Assembly (NCBI GenBank): GCA_020429235.1
Contig: JAGQLQ010000001.1
Location: 30,587 to 94,586, forward strand
DNA from: Candidatus Peregrinibacteria bacterium
GTDB taxonomy: Bacteria > Patescibacteriota > Gracilibacteria > UBA1369
Direction: 5' to 3'
DNA: 64,000 nucleotides
Position numbers and translations under genes: made by a program. This document shows, piece after piece, positions 43,792-52,214 of this stretch (positions are counted from its first letter, which is position 1; each line of letters starts with the position of its first letter). The notes under the pieces were generated by a model. The model saw only the letters and a list, made by a program, of their open reading frames with translations. It made no database searches and was not told the origin of the DNA.

Positions 43792-44487
43792 ATGGAAAAA
43801 ATACGAATCAATAAGTTTATTGCTGAATCCGGTGTGTGTTCCAGACGCGAAGCCGATCGCCTTATTCAGGCAGGGAAAGTCATGATTAACGGCAAAAAAG
43901 CAGAACTCGGAGCAACCGTTTCCGAAGAAGACACCATCACTGTGAACGGCAAACCCATCAACTTGCAAAACGAAAAAATCTACATCGCCTTCCACAAACC
44001 GTTCGGTGTTATCACCACAACCGACAAAAACAGCGAAAACACTGTCATGGACTACATCGACCTCAAAACACGCGTCTACCCAATCGGACGCCTGGACGTC
44101 CATTCATCCGGACTCCTCCTCCTCACCAACGACGGAGACATCGTGAATCGCATCCTCAAATCCAAACATAAACTGGAAAAAGAGTATTTCGTCACACTCA
44201 ACAAATCCATCACCGATGAACACGTCCAAAAAATGTGCGACGGGATCGACCTGGACGGCCAGACAACCCTCCCAGCCAAAGTCAGCAAAATTAACAACCG
44301 TCAAATCCGCATGATCCTCATCCAGGGCATGAATCGACAAATCCGCCGCATGTGCGAAAAACTTGGCTACGAAATCAAAATCCTCAAACGCGTCCGCGTC
44401 GGAACCATAACCCTGGAAGGACTTCCCCGCGGCAAATGGCGGCACCTCACAAAAAAAGAGGTCGCCTCTTTGGCAACCTCTTCTTGA
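43792..44487 (+). CDS. RsuA/RluB-family rRNA pseudouridine synthase
   Basis: A 231-residue enzyme: an S4 RNA-binding domain (RINKFIAESGVCSRREADRLIQAGKVMING) followed by the catalytic domain with GRLDVHSSGLLLLTNDG, holding the essential Asp. MNRQIRRMCEKLGYEIKILKRVRVG is the family C-terminal block. It modifies uridine in rRNA; RluB, RluF and RsuA cannot be separated by eye. It ends in TGA, direct evidence that TGA is a stop here. Confidence 0.93.
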   Translation: MEKIRINKFIAESGVCSRREADRLIQAGKVMINGKKAELGATVSEEDTITVNGKPINLQNEKIYIAFHKPFGVITTTDKNSENTVMDYIDLKTRVYPIGRLDVHSSGLLLLTNDGDIVNRILKSKHKLEKEYFVTLNKSITDEHVQKMCDGIDLDGQTTLPAKVSKINNRQIRMILIQGMNRQIRRMCEKLGYEIKILKRVRVGTITLEGLPRGKWRHLTKKEVASLATSS

Positions 44488-44508
44488 GTTTTCTAGGGCG
44501 TTGAACAA

Positions 44509-45048
44509 TTAACGTTCGATACCTGCATACTCATCCGAATGCTTTTGGATAAGCTCTCGGAACTTTGTAGCAGCAGCTTCATCAAACTTCCCTTCCTGCA
44601 ATCGGCCATGCTCATCTTTGGTTATCCGGGGTGTCCAGTAACTTTCAACTGTTGACCACTTGGTAGGAGTAAATCCTTCTCGTTCAAGCACTTGCTCATA
44701 TGGAATCTTTTCTTCCGGATTGTTTGGATCTTTTTCATAGATCATTGCCGCCTTAATACGAGCATAATCTTCCAAAGAACATGGTTCATCACCACCAGAA
44801 GCCTCTTCAAGAGCCTTCTGATATGTTGGCATAAAAATCTGTTGGATCGCCATTGCGTGCTGAGGATCCATCATCATTTCAGTCCATCCCTTCTTCGCTT
44901 CCTCCCAATTTTCCTTGGAAACACCATTTGCAGCTGCAATTTCTGCATGCTTGTCAGTTTCTTCTGGTTGAGTATTCGCCATAAGCGCGCAAAGCTTTGC
45001 ATATTGCTCAAGACCAACTCCACCTATTGTATGAGTTGAAAAATCCAT
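44509..45048 (-). CDS. Hypothetical soluble protein
   Basis: A 179-residue protein with no signal peptide or membrane segment. GLEQYAKLCALMANT, GVSKENWEEAKKGWTEMM and FTPTKWSTVESYWTPRI share a spacing of Trp and acidic residues that suggests two related helical modules (W-E-x-x-x-x-G-W and W-x-x-x-x-x-x-W). I chose ATG 45048 (MDFSTHTIGG); the longer ORF to 45108 begins with a hydrophobic Cys/Phe stretch unlike the rest. It converges with the pseudouridine synthase gene. No family is recognised. Confidence 0.6.
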   Translation of the reverse strand: MDFSTHTIGGVGLEQYAKLCALMANTQPEETDKHAEIAAANGVSKENWEEAKKGWTEMMMDPQHAMAIQQIFMPTYQKALEEASGGDEPCSLEDYARIKAAMIYEKDPNNPEEKIPYEQVLEREGFTPTKWSTVESYWTPRITKDEHGRLQEGKFDEAAATKFRELIQKHSDEYAGIER

Positions 45049-45167
45049 AAAGTAAAAAGTAAAAAAATAACCAAACGAACAATAGCAAAACTCACAAAAA
45101 AAACACAAGCGAGTTCCACTTACAAAAAAGCACCTTTAATGGCATACTATAAAAAAATAAAGTCTAT

Positions 45168-45731
45168 ATGGAAAAACTGTTTATTCCTGTTATAGCCGGA
45201 ACCACCCGTCCAAAAAGACGATCTTTTAACGTGGCAAAACTTATTCATGAAATCGCCGGCAAACTCCCCGAAGTCGAAAGCCAACTGCTCGATCCAAACG
45301 ATTTCAATATGCCCTTCGACGGCAACGACGAAGAAAACAAAGATCCAAAATATTCAGAAATCTCAGCGAAAGCCGACGCATTTTTTCTGGTTCTTCCAGA
45401 ATACAATCACGGCTATCCGGGAACCCTTAAAAGATTCATGGACAGCGAATTAAAAAACTATGTTCACAAACCCGTCGCATTCGCGGGAGTCTCCAACGGG
45501 CCATGGGCCGGCGTTCGTGCAATCGAAGCCTTCGTGCCATCAGCACGTGAAATGGGTCTTGCCGTCACCTTCACCGATGTTAACTTCCCATTTGTCAGCA
45601 AACTCTTTGATGAAGAAGGAAAACTCCTTGATGAAGCGTACATTCCCCGAATCGAAAAAGCCTATAAAGAGCTGATCTGGATGGCCACAACGCTCAAATG
45701 GGGCAGACAAAACTTAGAACAAAACACTTAA
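45168..45731 (+). CDS. NADPH-dependent FMN reductase-family protein
   Basis: A 187-residue flavodoxin-fold oxidoreductase. The phosphate-binding loop is VIAGTTRPKRRSFNVAK, and ADAFFLVLPEYNHGYPGTLKRFMD is the classical PEYN(H/G)-type FMN/substrate block. It probably reduces quinones or azo/flavin substrates with NAD(P)H. It heads a run with a lipoprotein, a TspO-like protein and an NDH-2 gene, which could all bear on redox or respiration. Confidence 0.92.
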   Translation: MEKLFIPVIAGTTRPKRRSFNVAKLIHEIAGKLPEVESQLLDPNDFNMPFDGNDEENKDPKYSEISAKADAFFLVLPEYNHGYPGTLKRFMDSELKNYVHKPVAFAGVSNGPWAGVRAIEAFVPSAREMGLAVTFTDVNFPFVSKLFDEEGKLLDEAYIPRIEKAYKELIWMATTLKWGRQNLEQNT

Positions 45732-45741
45732 CTTTCATGCT

Positions 45742-46191
45742 ATGAAAAAAACTATTATTGGACTCATCCTTGTAGCAACACTTGCCGGATGTCAGACCAC
45801 ACCCGAATCAACCTCCAATCAAGTTCAAACAAAACCGGAAAATGAAAACACTCAAAAAGTGGCATCCATAAAAGTCGATAACGTAACACCACATCAGGTA
45901 GTATCCAGTCCTCTGGATATCAAAGGAGAGGTCCGCGGGAATTGGATGTTTGAAGCAGTTTTTGATATTGAGCTCCAGACAGCCGATGGCCAGGAAATTG
46001 CAAAAGCTCCAGCCTATGCCACCGACAACTGGATGACCACAGACTTTGTTCCATTTGAATCAACAGTCACATTTGACGCGCCCGAAGCAACTGAAGGAAA
46101 ATTAATATTCATACAATCATCGCCAGCAGGTGAAGACGGTCCGGAACCAGAATTCTTCGAAATGCCTGTTCGCTTCAGCGAGCAAGAATAA
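45742..46191 (+). CDS. Lipoprotein with a Gmad2 immunoglobulin-like domain
   Basis: A 149-residue lipoprotein: signal peptide with lipobox LAGC (Cys17), a short Gln/Thr linker, and a single Gmad2-type domain (~45-147) marked by VVSSPLDIKGEVRGNWMFEAVFDIEL and DNWMTTDFVPFESTVTF. Such domains occur in spore-germination and surface lipoproteins. It starts 10 bp after the FMN reductase gene. Confidence 0.87.
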   Translation: MKKTIIGLILVATLAGCQTTPESTSNQVQTKPENENTQKVASIKVDNVTPHQVVSSPLDIKGEVRGNWMFEAVFDIELQTADGQEIAKAPAYATDNWMTTDFVPFESTVTFDAPEATEGKLIFIQSSPAGEDGPEPEFFEMPVRFSEQE

Positions 46192-46202
46192 AATCCATAA
46201 CT

Positions 46203-46670
46203 ATGCATAAGTATCTTGTTATTGTTGCTGTCACATTTCTTGTCGCTATTGGCGGCGGATTCATTACAGAGGCTGGGCTTGGCTGGTATAGCAACCTCAA
46301 CCTCCCAGCAAGTATTCCAAACGGCAACACCTACAGCATAGCCTGGACCATTATCTACATTCTCACCGCCATCTCCGCGATCCTTATTTGGACACTCAAA
46401 CTTCGTGGAAATTTAAAAAAAAGAAGAAAACTTCTCACCTACACATTCATCGCCAACGCTGCTCTCAACCTGCTTTGGTCATACATATTTTTTGGCATGC
46501 ACAGCATTGGATTAGCCCTGTTCGAAGCCATGTTCCTAAAAATCAGCATCATTCTCCTCATTATATTGGCATGGCCAATTCATAGAATCGCCGCAATTCT
46601 TCTCATCCCTTATCTCTGCTGGGTAACTTTTGCCAGTTATCTCACCTACAGCGTCCTCATTCTCAATTAG
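46203..46670 (+). CDS. tspO: TspO/MBR-family membrane protein
   Basis: A 155-residue protein with five membrane segments. GLGWYSNLNLPASIPNGNTYSIAWTIIYILTA is the family's loop-1 to helix-2 signature, and NAALNLLWSYIFFGMHS matches helix 3. TspO proteins bind porphyrins and are linked to tetrapyrrole or oxidative-stress control. It lies in the same run as the FMN reductase and NDH-2 genes, fitting a redox context, though no tetrapyrrole genes are present. Confidence 0.88.
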   Translation: MHKYLVIVAVTFLVAIGGGFITEAGLGWYSNLNLPASIPNGNTYSIAWTIIYILTAISAILIWTLKLRGNLKKRRKLLTYTFIANAALNLLWSYIFFGMHSIGLALFEAMFLKISIILLIILAWPIHRIAAILLIPYLCWVTFASYLTYSVLILN

Positions 46671-46679
46671 GTACCGAAC

Positions 46680-47921
46680 ATGAACAAACCAAAAATTGTC
46701 ATCCTCGGGGCTGGCTTTGGTGGGATTTATACCTATCTCCACCTTCGCAAAAAACTCAAGCCCTCAGAAGCCGACATCATCCTTGTCAACAAAACCAACC
46801 ACTTCCTTTTTACCCCAATGCTCCACGAAGTTGCGACTGGTGGACTTGGACATCATCAAATCGTCGAATCATTAAGAGAAATCATTTACGATTCCGATAC
46901 CAATCTTTACGTTGCCAATATTGAATCGGTCGATTTTGATGCAAAAAAAGTTCACACCAATGTTGGAGATATCAATTTTGACTACCTTGTTATTGCCACG
47001 GGCGCGACCACCAACTTCTACAACATACCAGGTGCCAAAGAAAACGCATTCACAATAAAAAGCCTTGGTGAAGCCATAAAACTCCGAAACTATTTCATCG
47101 ACAATTTTGAAAAAGCATCAAAAGTAAAGGATGCCAAAGAGCGCAAAAAGCTTCTCAGTTTTGCCATCGTGGGCGGCGGAGCAACTGGCGTGGAGGTTGC
47201 GGGTGAAGCTTCCGATTTCTTCTACAAAACTTTCTGCAAATATTATTGTCAGGATATCGAAGCTGGAGATGTAAACCTCTATATCATCAATCGCGGCCCG
47301 GAACTCTTACCCCAATTCAATCCATATCTTCGCAAAAAAGCGCTCAAAGCACTCACCAAAAAGAAAGTACAAATCAAACTCAACAGCAGCGTCACTTCCA
47401 TAGAAAAAGATCACATTCAACTCTCAAGCGGAGAAACGCTACCCGTAAACAATGTCATCTGGACCGCTGGAGTCAAAGCCAATCCACCAAAAATCAATCA
47501 AGAAATCCCAACCGATTCATCCGGACGGCTCAAAGTAAACCAACATCTTCAAATCAAAGGTCATCCTCACATCTTCGCACTCGGAGATGTAGCATCCTAC
47601 GAACACCAATCCGGGAAAGCACTCCCCATGCTCGCACAAGTTGCCGTACAGCAATCCAAAACAGTAGCCAACAACATTGCAGCCAGCATCCAGCAAAAAC
47701 CCCTCAAATCTTTCAAATACCATTCCAAAGGTGAACTCGTTTCAATAGGCCAATGGGGCGCACTCGGCCACACACTGGGCGTCAACTGGTCCGGCCCAAT
47801 CGCATGGTGGCTCTGGCGCACCGTCTACCTCTTCAAATTCATCTCCTCATCCAAAAAAATCAAAATTGCGATAGATTGGACCGTCAATCTCTTCCATCAC
47901 CGTGACATCACCCGCGCCTAA
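46680..47921 (+). CDS. ndh: Type II NADH dehydrogenase (NDH-2)
   Basis: A 413-residue complete paralogue of the truncated gene at the left edge. FAD-binding GxGxxG is in VILGAGFGGIYTYLHL, the NADH site in FAIVGGGATGVEVAGE, and the C-terminal FAD block in HPHIFALGDVASYE. The C-terminal amphipathic region (residues ~350-410, GPIAWWLWRTVYLFKFISSSKK) is where NDH-2 enzymes attach to the membrane. It would feed electrons to quinone without proton translocation. The window therefore has two NDH-2 copies and no complex I genes. Confidence 0.95.
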   Translation: MNKPKIVILGAGFGGIYTYLHLRKKLKPSEADIILVNKTNHFLFTPMLHEVATGGLGHHQIVESLREIIYDSDTNLYVANIESVDFDAKKVHTNVGDINFDYLVIATGATTNFYNIPGAKENAFTIKSLGEAIKLRNYFIDNFEKASKVKDAKERKKLLSFAIVGGGATGVEVAGEASDFFYKTFCKYYCQDIEAGDVNLYIINRGPELLPQFNPYLRKKALKALTKKKVQIKLNSSVTSIEKDHIQLSSGETLPVNNVIWTAGVKANPPKINQEIPTDSSGRLKVNQHLQIKGHPHIFALGDVASYEHQSGKALPMLAQVAVQQSKTVANNIAASIQQKPLKSFKYHSKGELVSIGQWGALGHTLGVNWSGPIAWWLWRTVYLFKFISSSKKIKIAIDWTVNLFHHRDITRA

Positions 47922-47936
47922 AATCTGCCATAAAAA

Positions 47937-47964
47937 AAGAGCGGACACATAGCCCGCTCTTCTC
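47937..47964. terminator. Bidirectional terminator
   Basis: AAGAGCGG (47937-47944) with CCGCTCTT (47954-47961), A run before and pyrimidine run after, between convergent ndh and the RRM gene. Confidence 0.82.
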
Positions 47965-47979
47965 CTTGAAAGTTATAAC

Positions 47980-48270
47980 TTAGAAGCTTCCGCCTCCTCC
48001 ACCTTCATTGTCCCGAGGTTCCATTGGGCGTGCCTCGTTCACGATGATCTTTCGACCATTTGGATCTTCCTTTTCATGGAACATCTCAATAGCCTTTGCG
48101 GCTTCTTCTTCGGTTTCGAATTCAACGAAACCAAACCCCTTACTGCGGCCAGAAAATTTGTCCACAATAATTTTGCAAGAAACAACGTTTCCCGCTTGTG
48201 CAAACATGTCGCGGAGCTGGTCCTCTGTGGTGCTCCATGAAATGCCTCCAACAAATAGTCGCTTTTCCAT
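47980..48270 (-). CDS. RRM-type RNA-binding protein
   Basis: A 96-residue protein with one RNA recognition motif: RNP2 is RLFVGGISW and RNP1 is SKGFGFVEFE. The tail is Gly-rich (EGGGGGSF). Bacterial RRM proteins of this form resemble cyanobacterial Rbp proteins that respond to cold. The single gene has its own transcript, ending at the convergent terminator. RNA targets are unknown; the window itself encodes unusual RNAs. Confidence 0.95.
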   Translation of the reverse strand: MEKRLFVGGISWSTTEDQLRDMFAQAGNVVSCKIIVDKFSGRSKGFGFVEFETEEEAAKAIEMFHEKEDPNGRKIIVNEARPMEPRDNEGGGGGSF

Positions 48271-48371
48271 AGGAAAAAAATAACAAGTACTAATCGCGAC
48301 TTTGCTCCTCTACTTCACAAAAGTCAAGATCTATTCTACAATCACCCCATAAATATTTTTTAAAACCTGTC

Positions 48372-49553
48372 ATGCAAAACTCGCTTAACCGCCTTACCGG
48401 TTCTTTAAAAGGGATCCTTATCGGGTTTATTCTCTTTTTTGTATCGATCGGAGTCCTTTATTGGAATGAAGGTCGTGTCGATCTATCTGGAGTTGCAAAA
48501 GATGCTATAAAAATCTCTGCCACCGAACAAAATCCAGAAGCAGAAGGAAAACTGGTATCTCTTTCCGGAACCATTGAAACCGACGGAATCATTGGAGACA
48601 TCTACCTCCAGGAAGGCGACTACGTTGCCGTTCGCCGCAACGTGGAAATGTATGCATGGGACGAAAAAAGCGAATCTGTAGAAAACAATGACACCTACGT
48701 CGACAATCAAAACCCAGATCAAAAACGTATAGAAGATCGCGTTTATTCATACGAAAAAGTCTGGACCTCAAACCCATCGGACTCCAGTAAATTTAAATTT
48801 GGAGCCGACCATCAAAATCCACAAAAAGCGATCCAGGATGAAACCATTAAAGCTCCTTCAGCCAAAGTTGGACTCTACACGCTCAATCTGGATAAAGCTC
48901 AACTCCCGGCATTCCAGGAACTCCCACTAACAGAAGAAACAGCTCTCCTTGATGAAGGGGATCTCATGATGGACGACGATGAAGAGATGATGTACTTCGA
49001 CAACTTTGAAGACATTGCCCCAACTCTGGAAAGCAATAAATACATCTTTAAAGGATTCGGAACCCTTGAAGCCCCAGAAGTTGGAGACGTTCGCATTAGC
49101 TACTCTGTTGTCCCATCAAACCAACAGGTAACCGCTTTTGGACAACAATCCGGAACAGAACTCAGCACTTTCGTTGGGCCAAAAAACTCAAATTTTTACC
49201 GAATTTTCAGCGGCACACACGAAGAGTCTCTCTCAAAAATGACTACAGAACACAGCCAATCAACATGGGGGCTTCGCATCCTTGGATTCTTCCTCATGTG
49301 GGTAAGCCTTGGTATGCTCCTTGGGCCAATAAGCACCGTTCTTGATTTTGTACCACTCGTTGGAGACCTGAGTAAAAGCGTAATTGGAATCGCAACATTC
49401 ATTGTTGCCGCAGTGGTTTCAACCGTTGTTGTATTTGTATCGATGATTCTTCACAACATTATAGCGCTTATTATTGTTGCCCTCCTCGTTGTTGGAGCAG
49501 TTGTAATGGTGTTACGTCAAAAAGCACAAAGCAAACCAGCTACCAAGAGCTAA
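48372..49553 (+). CDS. TMEM43-family membrane protein
   Basis: A 393-residue protein with an N-terminal membrane segment (~15-33, ILIGFILFFVSIGVLYWNEGR), a large extracytoplasmic domain, and about three membrane segments at the C-terminus (~300-385). LYWNEGR and GKLVSLSGTIET match the TMEM43 (LUMA) family, best known from eukaryotic nuclear envelopes. The bacterial function is unknown; the C-terminal helices suggest a membrane-organising role, which is speculation. Confidence 0.8.
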   Translation: MQNSLNRLTGSLKGILIGFILFFVSIGVLYWNEGRVDLSGVAKDAIKISATEQNPEAEGKLVSLSGTIETDGIIGDIYLQEGDYVAVRRNVEMYAWDEKSESVENNDTYVDNQNPDQKRIEDRVYSYEKVWTSNPSDSSKFKFGADHQNPQKAIQDETIKAPSAKVGLYTLNLDKAQLPAFQELPLTEETALLDEGDLMMDDDEEMMYFDNFEDIAPTLESNKYIFKGFGTLEAPEVGDVRISYSVVPSNQQVTAFGQQSGTELSTFVGPKNSNFYRIFSGTHEESLSKMTTEHSQSTWGLRILGFFLMWVSLGMLLGPISTVLDFVPLVGDLSKSVIGIATFIVAAVVSTVVVFVSMILHNIIALIIVALLVVGAVVMVLRQKAQSKPATKS

Positions 49554-49565
49554 AAATTACACATT

Positions 49566-50600
49566 TTATCTACTAAAAAGCGCGGCAACCTTGCTGCGCT
49601 TTTTATGTGGAATCAGTTCACGAAAATTCAATCGATCCCCTCCTCCATACAAAACAATCACCAAGGCAGTAACAAAAATAGGCATATGTCCAATCACTTC
49701 AATCGGACCTAAAAGTATAAACGTAATAGTAAAAAAGAAAGCTGTCGCAAACATATTAATCCGGGGGATAAATCCAAGGATTAAAATCGTTCCGAATAAA
49801 AACTCCATAGCTCCCGCCGAAAAAACGAACATCAAATTCGAAAAATCAGCAATCCCCAACATCTGCATAAAATTCCAATGGAACTCATTCAGAAAGTTGA
49901 GACCCAATTCCGGGTGTAAAAACTTTTCCGAAAACGCCAGCACAATCAAAGCTATACCTGAAAAAACGCGCAATAGCGGAATGGCATAAGCCTCGTACTC
50001 TTTTGACCAGGCATAACTCTCTGGATGTTCCAAAAACAAAAATGCCGCCACTCCAATCATAAAAACTTCATCCAGAAGTGGCATAACGCCATAAGACATC
50101 ATCGATCCAAGATACAAAAGAACAATCCCAACCGCCGCCCATCGAACTTTCACTCCAAAAACAAGCATCAATCCCAAAAGAACCTGCAATCCAACCAGTG
50201 CAAATTCAAAAGTCGAAACCACTTTAAAAGGTGGAGCAAAAACCGCACCTAGATAAGCTTCCAATAAAAAATTCACACCAATCGTTATCGCAAAAATTTT
50301 ATAAATAACAGACTTCCACTTCTCCGCCTTCTTAAAAATCTTTGCCTTAGGTTCAGGCAAAACAATATCCAATAAGAATGCCACCAGTACCGTTAAAACA
50401 ATAACCGCTATCCACATCATCACAAACGGATCGGTTAACGCATAATGCGTGGTCTCTCTGGCCACAATCTCCTCCGTCTCCACGAACCACTTCACATGGG
50501 CCAAAGCTGGATGAACAAACAAGAAATTAATCAGTACCCCGCCACTCAAACCGGACAAAAAACGAATGATATTTCTTTTCATATTTTTTTGATTACTCAA
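49566..50600 (-). CDS. DoxX-like multi-spanning membrane protein
   Basis: A 344-residue integral membrane protein. The N-terminal part has a signal-anchor (IRFLSGLSGGVLINFLFVHPALAHVKWF) followed by about eight hydrophobic segments in two similar halves, each with an acidic-loop pattern like DoxX (...VLLGLMLVFGVKVRWAAVG...; ...GAMEFLFGTILILGFIPR...). DoxX-type proteins accompany quinone-linked redox enzymes. There is no visible cofactor site, so the name is by resemblance. It converges with the TMEM43 gene. Confidence 0.65.
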   Translation of the reverse strand: MSNQKNMKRNIIRFLSGLSGGVLINFLFVHPALAHVKWFVETEEIVARETTHYALTDPFVMMWIAVIVLTVLVAFLLDIVLPEPKAKIFKKAEKWKSVIYKIFAITIGVNFLLEAYLGAVFAPPFKVVSTFEFALVGLQVLLGLMLVFGVKVRWAAVGIVLLYLGSMMSYGVMPLLDEVFMIGVAAFLFLEHPESYAWSKEYEAYAIPLLRVFSGIALIVLAFSEKFLHPELGLNFLNEFHWNFMQMLGIADFSNLMFVFSAGAMEFLFGTILILGFIPRINMFATAFFFTITFILLGPIEVIGHMPIFVTALVIVLYGGGDRLNFRELIPHKKRSKVAALFSR

Positions 50601-50623
50601 ACCATTATATCACATCCACCAAA

Positions 50624-50652
50624 TAGACTCACATCTAAAAAAATGGTATAAT
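50624..50652 (+). promoter_or_regulatory. Promoter of the SemiSWEET-like gene
   Basis: TAGACT (50624-50629), a 17-bp spacer and TATAAT (50647-50652), 20 bp before the ATG, so the leader is very short. Confidence 0.6.
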
Positions 50653-50672
50653 AATATGAATCACCAACTATT

Positions 50673-50987
50673 ATGGATTTCACTATTTTTGGATATATCG
50701 GGGTCTTACTCACCGGAACTCACCTCATCCCGGAAGTATACAAGGCCATTCACACCCAGCATCTCCGCGATGTCGCATGGTCAATGCTTATCCTCTTTTT
50801 GGGAGGATCGCTATCCTGGGCAATCTACGGATACCACTTACAAGACATACCTATCATTGCATCAGCATCACTCAACACTTCTGCTACCAGCATTCTGATC
50901 ATTCTTAAAATCCTCTACAAAAAGAACGATCAACCCATCGCCGAATACATAAAAGTTCGGAGCAAAAAGAAAAAAGATCGTCAATAA
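50673..50987 (+). CDS. SemiSWEET-like (PQ-loop/MtN3) membrane protein
   Basis: A 104-residue protein with three membrane helices and a basic C-terminal tail (RSKKKKDRQ). The first helix resembles SemiSWEET sugar transporters (GVLLTGTHLIPEVYKAIHTQH), with Pro-Glu in place of the usual Pro-Gln; then DVAWSMLILFLGGSLSWAIYGYHL. SemiSWEETs dimerise to move sugars. The acidic replacement may change specificity. It lies 9 bp upstream of the Maf gene. Confidence 0.75.
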   Translation: MDFTIFGYIGVLLTGTHLIPEVYKAIHTQHLRDVAWSMLILFLGGSLSWAIYGYHLQDIPIIASASLNTSATSILIILKILYKKNDQPIAEYIKVRSKKKKDRQ

Positions 50988-50996
50988 GGTGGTATA

Positions 50997-51593
50997 ATGG
51001 CAGAAATGCCCAAAAAAACACCCACCAGAATCATCCTTGCATCCAGATCACCAGCCCGCCGAAAACTTCTGAAAGAGCTGGAGATCGATTTCGAGTGTCA
51101 CGCCAGTGGATATGAAGAGGACATGAACGCCCGCAAAACTGCTCCGGCGCTCGCCAAATTCCTGGCCTTCAAAAAGGCCGAATTCGTGGCGCACAAATAT
51201 CCAGACTCCATCATTATTGGAGCCGACACTTTCGGAACCATGAATGGTAAAAAATTCGGTAAACCCAAATCCATCACTGAGGCCAAAAAAATGATCGCCG
51301 CCTACAGCAACAATGCCATGAAAGTTTACACCGGCGTTGCTGTTATCAAAACCAGTGACCGTGGTACAATTATCAAAAAACTGAGCGAACACGCCGTTAC
51401 CACACTGCATTTTGGAAACATTTCCAACCAGGAAATTGACCAGATTATTAAAGAGGACGATGTAATGAACGTTGCGGGAGCCCTCACTATTGAAGGTCAT
51501 GCCGGTAAATTCATCCACACAATTTATGGTGACTATCACAACGTTATCGGCCTTCCACTCTTCCAGGTCGAAGAAATGCTAAAAAAATTGTAA
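50997..51593 (+). CDS. maf: Maf-family nucleotide pyrophosphatase
   Basis: A 198-residue Maf protein, which hydrolyses modified or excess nucleoside triphosphates. ILASRSPARRKLLKEL is the N-terminal signature, DSIIIGADTFGTMNGKKFGKP the Asp/Lys-containing active-site region, and VYTGVAVIKT the strand that follows. GKFIHTIYGDYHNVIGLPL is the C-terminal block. ATG 51006 is an alternative start. Confidence 0.92.
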   Translation: MAEMPKKTPTRIILASRSPARRKLLKELEIDFECHASGYEEDMNARKTAPALAKFLAFKKAEFVAHKYPDSIIIGADTFGTMNGKKFGKPKSITEAKKMIAAYSNNAMKVYTGVAVIKTSDRGTIIKKLSEHAVTTLHFGNISNQEIDQIIKEDDVMNVAGALTIEGHAGKFIHTIYGDYHNVIGLPLFQVEEMLKKL

Positions 51594-51656
51594 GAAAGTT
51601 TTAAAGGATCGTTATACAACCGAAACACAGTAAAATTTACTTTCCTCAGCCCGGAA

Positions 51657-52211
51657 ATGGCCACCGAAAAACAGCTCATTGAAGCCGCACAACAAGATAA
51701 AACTGCATTTGTAGCACTCTACGACGCCAACTTTGAAAAAATTTTCAAATACGTTGTCTCCCGTGTCTACAACCAGCACGACGCACAGGACATCACATCC
51801 GAAACCTTCATGACCGCGCTGGAAAAAATGGACGACTACGAATATACCGGAAAACCTTTCAGCGCCTGGCTCTACCGCATTGCCATTAACAAAATGAACG
51901 ACTATTTCCGATCCAACCAAAAAGCACAAAAAACGGCAATTAAGCAAATCCATAACAACGAAACCAAAGCAGAATCAGCCGACGCATCAATGAAAGAACA
52001 AGAAGAACAGATCGAATTCACCGAAAACCTCTCATCCCTCCACCTCGCCCTCGAAAAACTGAAAGACGAAGAAAAGCATATCATCACACTCAAATATTTT
52101 GAAAACCTCTCCTATAAAGAGATAGCAGAAGTACTCAACATCACAACAACCAACGTAGGCGTTAAACTCAACCGAGCCGTGGCTCGCCTCCAACAAATGT
52201 GTAACTACTAA
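51657..52211 (+). CDS. ECF-type RNA polymerase sigma factor
   Basis: A 184-residue sigma-70 family group 4 protein. Region 2 contains AFVALYDANFEKIFKYVVSRV, DAQDITSETFMTALEKM and SAWLYRIAINKMNDYFR. Region 4 is KLKDEEKHIITLKYFENLSYKEIAEVLNITTTNVGVKLNRAVARL. The stop lies 3 bp before the giant anti-sigma/alpha-2-macroglobulin fusion gene, so the two are cotranscribed and the fusion is probably its antagonist. Confidence 0.94.
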   Translation: MATEKQLIEAAQQDKTAFVALYDANFEKIFKYVVSRVYNQHDAQDITSETFMTALEKMDDYEYTGKPFSAWLYRIAINKMNDYFRSNQKAQKTAIKQIHNNETKAESADASMKEQEEQIEFTENLSSLHLALEKLKDEEKHIITLKYFENLSYKEIAEVLNITTTNVGVKLNRAVARLQQMCNY

Positions 52212-52214
52212 AGC

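Noticed and set aside
44485..44487. TGA recoded as glycine (Gracilibacteria code)
   Set aside because: TGA ends the RluB-like gene, the AstE-like gene and the gene ending at 60612 at the expected C-termini.
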